From contig JAGZUF010000039.1 of the NCBI GenBank assembly GCA_018380115.1, positions 1 through 18,374 of the forward strand: DNA of 18,374 bases, read 5' to 3'. The notes beneath the pieces were generated by a model. It did not search any database and was not told the origin of the DNA. It saw nothing but the letters and a program-made list of their open reading frames with translations. Below, one piece after another: positions 7,156 to 12,401 of this stretch. The first letter of the stretch is position 1, and each line of letters begins with the position of its first letter. Both the position numbers and the translations under genes were made by a program. This DNA comes from Oscillospiraceae bacterium (GTDB lineage Bacteria > Bacillota > Clostridia > Oscillospirales > Ruminococcaceae).

Positions 7156-7198
7156 ATGTTCGGAATGTTCGAAATGTTCGTTTTTGGTATGCTATAAT
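7156..7198 (+). promoter_or_regulatory. Extended -10 promoter preceded by three ATGTTCG direct repeats
   Basis: TGCTATAAT at 7190-7198 is a perfect extended -10 element. No good -35 is present 17 bp upstream. Instead, ATGTTCG occurs three times with an exact 9-bp period (7156, 7165, 7174) across the -35 position. This is the layout of an activator-dependent promoter. The RinA-like protein encoded just upstream is a candidate activator, by position only. The predicted start is G7205. Confidence 0.6.
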
Positions 7199-7204
7199 TA
7201 TACT

Positions 7205-7279
7205 GGAGAAAGTGGAGGCTGGACGCTTTCTCACCGTCAGAAAAAGCCGCCCCGTAATTGGGGCGGCCTTTCCTTTTGA
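7205..7279 (+). ncRNA. Putative ~75-nt small RNA
   Basis: Between an extended -10 promoter (7190-7198) and a GC-rich terminator lies a short stretch with no ORF. GAGAAAG (7206-7212) pairs with CTTTCTC (7226-7232) as a first hairpin. A single-stranded ACCGTCAGAAAA spacer follows, and then the terminator stem GCCGCCCC/GGGGCGGC. The predicted transcript would start at G7205 and end near 7279. It is convergent with the minus-strand gene ending at 7282. It matches no RNA family I recognise. It could be a phage sRNA or just an attenuated leader. Confidence 0.45.
7242..7269 (-). terminator. Bidirectional terminator between convergent units
   Basis: GCCGCCCC (7246-7253) pairs with GGGGCGGC (7260-7267) around a 6-nt loop. 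On the minus strand the stem is followed directly by TTTTT, a good terminator for the minus-strand genes ending at 7282. On the plus strand it is followed by CTTTCCTTTT, a weaker tract. Confidence 0.8.
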
Positions 7280-7281
7280 GG

Positions 7282-8120
7282 TTATGCCATGGATTCGAGC
7301 ACGCGGCGGGCGGCGGCCTTGCCGTTTTCAGTAAGCTGGCGCTGCCATGCACCTTGCGAGGGAGACCAGCGGAAGCCGTTGGCTTTGAGCAGGGCTCGGG
7401 TAGCTTCATCCGGCTTGCCGCCGAAAACACTTTAACAGCTTTCAGAGCTTCCAGACGTTCGCGGATGCGCTTGATATTGGCATTGCTGTTTTGCAGCGCA
7501 TAGGCGGGATAAGGGCAGCCGTATAGCGCAAGCGGGGTGCCGTCGCCTTTGGCAAATACGCCGGGGCGGGTGAGCCATTCGCGCGCTTTTTCCGGAATGC
7601 CGGGGCAGCCGTCCAGCGTTTTGTGCTTGCGGTAGTAGGCATTCGCCTGCTTCATTTCGTCATGGGCGGCTTCCAGCCTTGCAAGCTTCGCTTGCAGGTA
7701 TTCCAGCGCTTCCGGGTCATTTGACTTGACGCCTTGGACGTGTGCGGTTTTGAGCAGATGCAAATAGTGGTCTGCTTTCTCAAAATTGGCGCGGTTTGCC
7801 TCCCATGCGGCGACCTGCTTTTCTTTTTTGCGCACTGGGAAATTGGAGGCACCGGCGATAAGTACAGACGGGCAGCGGGTGCCGATGGCATTTTCCTGGT
7901 TGATGGCCTCCGCAAGCTTCTTGGCGTAGCGGTCAAAGTAATGCTCTGCACGCTCGCGCTGGGCCTGCGTTTTGCATTTGGCCTTGACCTCTTCCAGCAC
8001 GGCGGCGGCACGGTCTACCGCAGCGCGGTATTCATTGGTGGCGCTGTTGGGGATATAATCGCGCATGCTCATGTTATCATGGGAAAGGCGGGCGGTGGAT
8101 TCATTGATTTCGTAGTACAT
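7282..8120 (-). pseudogene. Conserved mobile-element protein with a frameshift near its C-terminus
   Basis: From the ATG at 8120 (SD AGAAAGGA) the frame gives MYYEINESTARLSHDNMSM, then a long helical, charged protein with CPGIPEKAREWL and CPYPAYALQNSN. After ALKAVKVF (about residue 232, position 7428-7425) it degenerates into low-quality sequence that runs to 7137. In another frame, 7425 down to 7282 encodes FGGKPDEATRALLKANGFRW, then a SPSQGAWQRQLTENGKAAAR segment, and stops at TAA. That segment is the C-terminus I expect for this family of Firmicute phage/ICE hypothetical proteins. Adding one base to the AAAA run at 7424-7427 rejoins the frames as KVFFGGKP. It is a frameshift mutation, an assembly error, or less likely recoding. 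The molecular function is unknown. Confidence 0.75.
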
Positions 8121-8170
8121 GGCGTTTTCCTTTCTGCCCTCGTGACCTCCGGGGCGGGATTCTATTAAAA

Positions 8171-8503
8171 TTAAGAGACTGTACGGGCCTTGCGCTGCTG
8201 GGCAAGCATGCGGTTATAGGCCATGAGTTCTTCGCGTGTTTTGACTTTGGACGGAACGGTTTTCTCGACCTGCGAATCGGTGAAAAGGTGGGATTTCGCA
8301 AGATAGGCGTGCTCGCTGGCGGTTTCTTCCTGCTCATCCTTGGAAGGCTTGCCGGAAGTAAAGCGCCAGAGGTTAAGCACCAGCGCGGCATGCTCGTTCT
8401 GCTTGACCTGATAGCCAAGGCGGCGCCACTCCTGATAGGTGTGGAGGGGAAGACGGCGGCCAGATTCGAGGATGGCGGTAGCTTCTGCGTTTGTCGTTGT
8501 CCT
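8171..8503 (-). CDS. Small ArdC-N-like accessory protein with no normal start codon
   Basis: The frame is open from 8521 to the stop at 8171-8173. Its well-formed sequence begins around TTTNAEATAILESGRRLPLH, continues TYQEWRRLGYQVKQNEHAAL, and ends SQVEKTVPSKVKTREELMAY and so on (~110 residues). The block TYQEWRRLGYQVK followed by a short strand recalls the ssDNA-binding N-terminal domain of ArdC-type anti-restriction proteins; this is a tentative likeness. No ATG, GTG or TTG is available near the N-terminus. Where ATG is expected there is AGG (8501-8503), and the first usable start (GTG at 8378-8380) would lose the conserved part. It is either inactivated by start-codon loss or initiated at a non-standard codon on a nearly leaderless mRNA. 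Confidence 0.55.
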   Translation of the reverse strand, partial: RTTTNAEATAILESGRRLPLHTYQEWRRLGYQVKQNEHAALVLNLWRFTSGKPSKDEQEETASEHAYLAKSHLFTDSQVEKTVPSKVKTREELMAYNRMLAQQRKARTVS

Positions 8504-8515
8504 TGCTGTGATTAC

Positions 8516-8544
8516 ATAATATCACGCCGACGTGATTTAATCAA
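8516..8544 (-). promoter_or_regulatory. Promoter of the minus-strand unit with embedded operator
   Basis: On the minus strand, -35 TTGATT (8544-8539) and -10 TATTAT (8521-8516) are separated by exactly 17 bp. The whole spacer is filled by the palindrome ATCACG-N4-CGTGAT, so a bound repressor would block RNA polymerase directly. Transcription should begin about 8509-8507, giving essentially no 5' leader before the protein-coding frame. Confidence 0.7.
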
Positions 8545-8601
8545 TAGACAGATTGCACGAATAATTTCACGTCGGCTTGTGTAATTTGCACGTTGCCGTG
8601 A
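8521..8601. promoter_or_regulatory. Three related operators in the divergent promoter region
   Basis: O1 (8522-8535) is a palindrome of the form TCACGNCGNCGTGA. O2 (8567-8580) and O3 (8588-8601) match the same consensus TCACGTCGGCGTGA at 10 and 11 of 14 positions. O1 fills the spacer of the minus-strand promoter and O3 overlaps the -35 of the plus-strand promoter. O2 and O3 centres are 21 bp apart, two helical turns. The likely ligand is the RHH protein encoded at 8639, making a self-limiting divergent switch; this is inference from position. Confidence 0.65.
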
Positions 8602-8621
8602 AAAAACCTTTGCGCTATAAT
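8593..8621 (+). promoter_or_regulatory. Promoter of the RHH gene
   Basis: -35 TTGCCG (8593-8598), a 17-bp spacer, and a perfect -10 TATAAT (8616-8621). The -35 lies within operator O3. The start would be near 8628, leaving an ~11-nt leader containing the SD GAGGTG before the ATG at 8639. Confidence 0.75.
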
Positions 8622-8638
8622 GGTGTAGAGGTGATTTT

Positions 8639-8974
8639 ATGGCAAGGCCGAAGAAATACAGCACGCCGGAAGAAGCGTACCGGGCGAAGCTGGCAAGTAA
8701 TGCAAGGAGAGAGGCGCAAAGAATTATGCGCATAGAAATAAAGCCAGAAAAGGCAGAAGGAGAAGCAATAAAGGCGGCCGCAAAAGAGGCGGGAGAAAGC
8801 ACGCAAGTATACATATTGCAGGCGGTGAGAAATCGCATGGAAGCCGAAAAGGCGGGTGCGACGGTGTGCAAGATACGCAATGATGCGGTAGGGCCAGCGG
8901 CAGAGGCTGCGGGGCAAAGTATCAAAGAGTATGTAACGCAGGCGATACAAGAGCGCATGGAGCGCGGGCAGTAA
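8639..8974 (+). CDS. Tandem ribbon-helix-helix (Arc/MetJ-like) DNA-binding protein
   Basis: A 111-residue basic protein with two related halves. Residues ~30-65 (MRIEIKPEKAEGEAIKAAAK then EAGESTQVYILQAVRNRME) have the strand-helix-turn-helix pattern of a ribbon-helix-helix unit. Residues ~75-110 (TVCKIRNDAVGPAAEAAGQS then IKEYVTQAIQERME) repeat the two helices with the same spacing. This could form a single-chain pseudo-dimer. The N-terminus (ARPKKYSTPEEAYRAKLASN) is a basic tail also seen in such proteins. RHH proteins bind short palindromes via the paired strands. The palindromic operators upstream and over its own promoter suggest autorepression and repression of the divergent unit. It ends just before a strong terminator. 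Confidence 0.75.
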   Translation: MARPKKYSTPEEAYRAKLASNARREAQRIMRIEIKPEKAEGEAIKAAAKEAGESTQVYILQAVRNRMEAEKAGATVCKIRNDAVGPAAEAAGQSIKEYVTQAIQERMERGQ

Positions 8975-8979
8975 AAAAT

Positions 8980-9011
8980 AAAGCCTTTCGGGATAACCGG
9001 AGGGCTTTTTC
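8980..9011 (+). terminator. Intrinsic terminator after the RHH gene
   Basis: A 12-bp uninterrupted stem with G-U pairs (8980-8991 with 8997-9008), a 5-nt loop GATAA, and a T-tract at 9006-9011. It lies 5 nt after the stop codon of the RHH gene. Confidence 0.85.
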
Positions 9012-9029
9012 TTATAAGGTGGTGGAAAT

Positions 9030-9497
9030 ATGGCAGAAAAGTATGATAGACGCAAAAACCTTGTGAGCCTAAAGGACAGGACGCCAGAAGAGAGGGCGGA
9101 AATTGCGCGCAAAGGACAAGCGGCATCAGTAGAGGCGAGAAAACGAAAAAAGACGCTTAGAGAAATTATGGAGGCTGTTTTGTCGCTGGAGGCGCCGCAA
9201 GAGATGCTTGAGGCGGGCAACGAGTTAGCGCGGAAAATGCAACGGCTTGCAAAATCGCGGGGAGAGGTTGTGGACGTATATGAGGCAATCGCTATGGCGC
9301 AGGCACACAGAGCCGCACAGGGAGACACGGCGGCAGCAACATGGGTGCGTGATTCCGCGGGAGACAAGCCGACCGACAAACTGGCGCAGACCGGCGGGCC
9401 GGAAGTAACAGAGGCAGACATTGCGCTGCTGCGCAAGCTGGACAAGGTGGGCACGCTGGACGCGCTGACGGGCGAAAAAAGCGGCAAAGATGGTTGA
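9030..9497 (+). CDS. Terminase small subunit-like protein
   Basis: A 155-residue charged, mostly helical protein with SD AAGGTGG before its ATG. The N-terminal block (RKNLVSLKDRTPEERAEIAR, then KGQAASVEARKRKKTLREIM) is typical of phage proteins encoded before the large terminase in Firmicute phages and often annotated as small terminase-like. A central segment (VVDVYEAIAMAQAHRAAQGD) and WVRDSAGDKPTDK follow. Small terminases recognise the packaging site and recruit the large ATPase. Assignment rests on position and general resemblance, not on a diagnostic HTH. It is separated from the large terminase by 1.4 kb of non-coding DNA, which is unusual. Confidence 0.6.
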   Translation: MAEKYDRRKNLVSLKDRTPEERAEIARKGQAASVEARKRKKTLREIMEAVLSLEAPQEMLEAGNELARKMQRLAKSRGEVVDVYEAIAMAQAHRAAQGDTAAATWVRDSAGDKPTDKLAQTGGPEVTEADIALLRKLDKVGTLDALTGEKSGKDG

Positions 9498-9525
9498 TAT
9501 GTCCATAATATGCAGTTGATAAATG

Positions 9526-9591
9526 TACCAATCTAATAAAATGACGATATATCGTTATTTCATATTTCGCCAAATTGGTATTTAGCGAAAT
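9526..9591. repeat. Interleaved inverted repeats with pseudoknot topology
   Basis: Three inverted repeats are packed in 66 bp just after the TerS-like gene. TACCAAT (9526-9532) pairs with ATTGGTA (9574-9580). ATTTCGC (9564-9570) pairs with GCGAAAT (9585-9591). The central perfect palindrome ACGATATATCGT (9544-9555) extends to 22 bp with one mismatch. The first two cross each other, which in RNA gives an H-type pseudoknot. In DNA the same layout could be a regulator, packaging or attachment site. The stretch is AT-rich and has no ORF. Confidence 0.5.
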
Positions 9592-9678
9592 TGCAGGCGA
9601 GAAGATGGAGAAGAAAAGAGGCAAGAAGCTGGAAGGTCAGAAAGCCGGAAAGGCCCCCCCTAGGGGGTAAGACATAAG

Positions 9679-9837
9679 GCAAGGGCTGTATTTTTTTTAT
9701 TTTTTTCTGCGCGCATATATATAGGGGGCCCCGTGTGGGGGCATACCCCTCCCAAAGGCGACCCCGGCGCTCCGAGGATGGGGAGAGGGTACTATATATA
9801 TTTTCCCCGCCGAAAATTATAAAAAATACCCCCCTGC
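9679..9837 (+). other. Large imperfect hairpin built from homopolymer and AT-repeat arms
   Basis: Several segments pair in register around one axis. TATTTTTT (9689-9696) pairs with AAAAAATA (9821-9828). ATATATATAG (9715-9724) pairs with CTATATATAT (9792-9801). TACCC and CTCCC (9744-9753) pair with GGGAG and GGGTA (9781-9791, one bulged A). A side hairpin GCCCC/GGGGC (9728-9742) bulges from the left strand and a CGG/CCG hairpin caps the end. No ORF of note is present. It may be the 5' domain of the structured RNA downstream, a terminator-like element after the TerS-like gene, or a packaging signal. Confidence 0.5.
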
Positions 9838-10447
9838 AAAGGTTACCCATACCCCATTTTTCTTAGGGAAGGTAATTCAAAAACTGATATGCACTTATGC
9901 CCTGCCGATTGTGGCAGGGATTTATATGCGGAATGCCAGAAGCAGCCATGTATGGTGGGAAGGCCGCACCTTCCGTTCCGCACGGCAAGCCTCGGCCTAA
10001 AATAGAGGAATGAAAAAAGGCTGAACTGCCTCCGCCTGTAATTTGGAGGGGTTGCCGCTAGTGGACGCACTACACGTGAAAGCCGTGCGCTTGTATGAGC
10101 GATAATCACTGACAAGAGCGGAAAGACGCCTACAGGGCCACCTTGTGCACTGATACGGTGGATGACGGCCAGGAACTTAGACTGGCAACCGTCGAAATGG
10201 GGCAGTGAAAAACTATTGCGCTATGCTGCCCAAAAAACTGCAAGGCTTTAAGAGACAAAGCCAACTCGACGCGCATAAGAGTGGGCCGAGGTGTCTTGCA
10301 TTCCCCCGGAGTTACATATTTTCCGCTATTGGCAATCGGCGTTTTCAAGGGGGAAAATCATGCGGAGAACATGAAGCCGAAGACGCAAAGCTGTGTGCAC
10401 AGGCGATGCGTACCTGGGCGGCCTGTTACCGTCCCTCCGCCCTACAT

Positions 10448-10587
10448 GCTTCCGTGGCGGAATAGTAGACACTAGCAAGCGCGGGTAATTCCGTAGAACA
10501 GATTAACGGCAGAAACGGCCAGCCGCAAAACCGAGCGAGGGATGTTAGTCTGGCATCCTATCCGTGGTGCAAATCCACGGCGGAAGC
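10448..10587 (+). ncRNA. tRNA-Leu-like domain 1 with expanded anticodon region
   Basis: GCTTCCG (10448-10454) and CGGAAGC (10581-10587) form a perfect 7-bp acceptor-like stem. It is followed, as in tRNA-Leu, by TG and a D-arm-like GCGGAATAGTAGACAC. The T-arm-like hairpin is a perfect 6-bp stem CCGTGG/CCACGG with loop TGCAAAT (10562-10580), abutting the acceptor strand exactly. ACTAGC (10471-10476) can pair with GTTAGT (10544-10549) like an anticodon stem, but the 'loop' is 67 nt and itself folds. At 140 nt with no readable anticodon it is unlikely to be an ordinary tRNA. No CCA is encoded. Confidence 0.6.
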
Positions 10588-10595
10588 GATACACG

Positions 10596-10709
10596 ACACA
10601 AAGCGGTGGCGGAACAGGTAGACGCTAGGGTAAGAATAAGGTCTGGCAAGGAAAGTAAGTAGTGTGGCTTATTCATGTGAGGTGCAAATCCTTACCCGCA
10701 AATTTGTGT
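10596..10709 (+). ncRNA. tRNA-Leu-like domain 2
   Basis: It repeats the geometry of domain 1. An acceptor-like stem GCGG/CCGC (10603-10606 with 10696-10699) is extended by ACACAAA/TTTGTGT (10596-10602 with 10703-10709) across a bulged AAA. Next come TG, a D-arm-like GCGGAACAGGTAGACGC (3-bp GCG/CGC stem, GG in the loop), and a 6-bp T-arm GTGAGG/CCTTAC with the same TGCAAAT loop. In place of an anticodon arm there is GAATAAG/CTTATTC (10634-10640 with 10668-10674) enclosing a 27-nt loop. No plausible anticodon is readable. GTCTGGCA is shared with domain 1, suggesting the two are paralogous. Confidence 0.55.
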
Positions 10710-10719
10710 TAAATTGGAA

Positions 10720-10786
10720 AATAAAACCCTACAAAGCTGGGTTCTCGAGCGGGAGCTCTTAGAAGCCTTTGCCTATGGGTTTTATT
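10720..10786 (+). other. Long hairpin with GGGA tetraloop near the 3' end of the ncRNA
   Basis: AATAAAACCC (10720-10729) pairs perfectly with GGGTTTTATT (10777-10786). The stem continues inward with CAAAG/CTTTG and GGGTTCT/AGAAGC (one mismatch), and closes with GAGC-GGGA-GCTC, a GNRA-type tetraloop. It is probably the penultimate domain of the structured RNA. A smaller stem-loop (TAAGGCGT with ACGCTTA, 10793-10815) separates it from the terminator. Confidence 0.65.
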
Positions 10787-10813
10787 TACGGCTAAGGCGT
10801 GCCGTGAACGCTT

Positions 10814-10839
10814 AAAAGGCTCCAACGCGGGGCCTTTTT
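10814..10839 (+). terminator. Strong intrinsic terminator of the structured RNA
   Basis: AAAAGGCTCC (10814-10823) pairs with GGGGCCTTTT (10829-10838), 10 bp with one G-U pair, loop AACGC. It is followed by a T-rich run (TTTTTGTTTTGATTTT). No coding gene ends nearby upstream, so it must terminate a non-coding transcript. Confidence 0.9.
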
Positions 10840-10852
10840 GTTTTGATTTTAT

Positions 10853-10881
10853 ACATGCGATATATGCAATTTATCGCATGT
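10853..10881. repeat. Perfect 10-bp inverted repeat ahead of the large terminase
   Basis: ACATGCGATA (10853-10862) and TATCGCATGT (10872-10881) flank a 9-bp AT-rich centre. It lies between the ncRNA terminator and the terminase start, and its right arm contains the alternative ATG at 10878. It could be an operator for the late operon or an RNA hairpin near the 5' end of the late mRNA. Confidence 0.55.
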
Positions 10882-10910
10882 GTTCTATTTTGTGCAAATG
10901 GGGTGGTAAT

Positions 10911-12392
10911 GTGACGGCACAGGAATTGCGGGAAAAGACGGTGGAAATGTGCCGTGAAGACCCCGTGTTTTTTACAAAGACCTTCGTGCATATTGAGGAT
11001 AAGGACGCCGAAGAACTGATACAGCCCTTTCAGCTTTGGCCTGCACAGGAAGATGCATTACGCAGCATGCATGCGCACAGGCTGAACGTGATATTGAAGG
11101 CGCGACAGCTTGGAATTACATGGCTGGCACTTTCAGTGGCGGCATGGCTTTTGGTGCTGTTTACCGGGCGCACGGTAGTATGCTTTTCCCGCGCAGAGGA
11201 AGAGGCGAAAGAACTTGTGCGCCGCATGGTGGTGATATTACGGCATATGCCGGAACTGATTGCGGAGGAAAAACATGCCCCGGCCGGATGGAATGGGCCC
11301 GTATTCAGCTACACCAGCCTGGAAGTGAAAATACAATTCCCCAAGGGGCCGGAAAGCGTTTTGAAGGCGTTTCTTTCCAGCCCAGGGGCAGCGCGCGGCT
11401 TTACGGCAGACCTTGTTATTCTGGACGAATGGGCCTTTCAGCAGTTTGCAGAAGAGATATGGGCATCTATTTTTCCAGTAGTGAACCGCCCGAATGGCGG
11501 TATGGTGATAGGGCTTTCGACCATCAAGCTGGGCACGCTGTTTGAAGAGATATTCACAAACCCGGACAACGGATTTAATAAAATTTTTCTGCCTTGGAGC
11601 GCAGACCCCGCGCGTGACAAAGCGTGGTATAACCGCACGCTTGGGGCGTTGGGCGAGGATAAGACCTTACAGGAATACCCTGCTAGTGTGGAAGAGGCAT
11701 TGAGCGTGCCGGGTGGCGTGATGTTCCCGGAAGTAAAAAAGGAAACGCACGAGACGGCGGATGATGTTCCGCAGAGGGCACGGCGGTATGTTGCGATAGA
11801 CTATGGCCTTGATATGCTGTCTGCCCATTGGGTAGCGATTGGCACAGACGGGCGCGCATTGGTGTACAGGGAATTTGACGAGCCAAACAAAACGATTGGC
11901 GAGGCGGCGGAAATTATTTTGAACCTTTCTGCCAATGAAGAAATAGACGCCTTTTTGGCGCCGCCGGATTTGTGGAGCCGAGAACAACTGACGGGAAAAA
12001 GCCGCGCCATTGTTTTTTCAGAATACGGGCTGCATTTGACAAAGGTTTCGAATGACGTGGCGGCGGGATGTGCCAGCATGAAGGAATGGCTGTTTCCCGG
12101 CCCGGATGGCCCTATGCTGCGCATTAAGCGAAGGGCTGCGCCGAATTTGTGGCGATGCTTACAGAAGATACAGAAGGACGAGAAAAAGCCGGACACATAT
12201 TCGAAAGAGCCGCATTCCCTGACGCACGACGTGGACAGCCTGCGCTATTTCTGCGTGTGGTGGACGAGCCCGGCTGCAAAGATGGAAAAGAGAGTGCGGG
12301 CACATTGGGAAGAGGATTTATTTGAGGATTATGAAAATGCCGATGAGCAAGGCAAGGCGTATTTGATTGCCAAATACGGAAACCCGTTTTGA
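10911..12392 (+). CDS. terL: Terminase large subunit (packaging ATPase/nuclease)
   Basis: A 493-residue two-domain terminase. The start GTG 10911 is preferred because GGGTGG lies 4 nt before it; the in-frame ATG at 10878 has no SD and sits in an inverted repeat. The ATPase domain has a Walker A-like KARQLGITW (63-71), the degenerate form usual in this family, and Walker B LVILDEW (168-174). The C-terminal RNase H-like nuclease domain begins RYVAIDYGLDMLSAHW, whose Asp would bind metal, and ends with HDVDSLRYFCVWW. TerL pumps DNA into the procapsid through the portal and cuts the concatemer. It starts the late operon; 9 nt separate it from the portal gene. Confidence 0.93.
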   Translation: MTAQELREKTVEMCREDPVFFTKTFVHIEDKDAEELIQPFQLWPAQEDALRSMHAHRLNVILKARQLGITWLALSVAAWLLVLFTGRTVVCFSRAEEEAKELVRRMVVILRHMPELIAEEKHAPAGWNGPVFSYTSLEVKIQFPKGPESVLKAFLSSPGAARGFTADLVILDEWAFQQFAEEIWASIFPVVNRPNGGMVIGLSTIKLGTLFEEIFTNPDNGFNKIFLPWSADPARDKAWYNRTLGALGEDKTLQEYPASVEEALSVPGGVMFPEVKKETHETADDVPQRARRYVAIDYGLDMLSAHWVAIGTDGRALVYREFDEPNKTIGEAAEIILNLSANEEIDAFLAPPDLWSREQLTGKSRAIVFSEYGLHLTKVSNDVAAGCASMKEWLFPGPDGPMLRIKRRAAPNLWRCLQKIQKDEKKPDTYSKEPHSLTHDVDSLRYFCVWWTSPAAKMEKRVRAHWEEDLFEDYENADEQGKAYLIAKYGNPF

Positions 12393-12401
12393 GGAGGACA
12401 C

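Larger units (their letters stand above)
9900..10839 (+). ncRNA. Large structured non-coding RNA (GOLLD/ROOL-like candidate)
   Basis: About 940 nt with no convincing ORF and hairpins throughout. Examples are CCCTGCC/GGCAGGG (9900-9919), GCGGAA/TTCCGC enclosing GGAAGG/CCTTCC (9928-9981), CCTCC/GGAGG (10029-10049), GACGG-CCAG/CTGG-CCGTC (10164-10193), GGGCAG/CTGCCC (10200-10231), GGCTTT/AAAGCC (10244-10262), TTCCCCC/GGGGGAA (10301-10355) and GGGCGG/CCGCCC (10416-10442). A perfect 8-bp long-range helix joins CCTCGGCC (9990-9997) to GGCCGAGG (10284-10291). Two tRNA-like domains and a long hairpin follow before a strong terminator, which fixes strand and 3' end. The 5' end is uncertain and could extend upstream to ~9680. 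Large phage-borne RNAs associated with tRNAs are known as GOLLD and ROOL; membership is a hypothesis. Location between terminase genes could link it to late infection or packaging. Confidence 0.65.

Noticed and set aside
9605..9670. 21-codon frame MEKKRGKKLEGQKAGKAPPR plus one residue
   Set aside because: It has no good SD and ends in a C/G homopolymer; too short to support, though a leader peptide is not excluded.
10205..10475. Two short plus-strand open frames (64 and 86 aa) inside the non-coding region
   Set aside because: No SD at either start, disordered-looking composition, and the bases are occupied by perfect RNA stems; a structured RNA explains the region better.
10562..10580. GGTGCAAATCC resembling part of a cobalamin riboswitch
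   Set aside because: The other conserved boxes of that riboswitch are absent, and in both occurrences the motif sits in a T-arm-like hairpin next to a tRNA-like D-arm.
10448..10587. Ordinary functional tRNA-Leu, or tRNA with a group I intron
   Set aside because: No readable anticodon, the insert (~60 nt) is far too short for a group I intron, and the T-loop lacks the normal TTC. A tRNA-derived domain of a larger RNA fits better.
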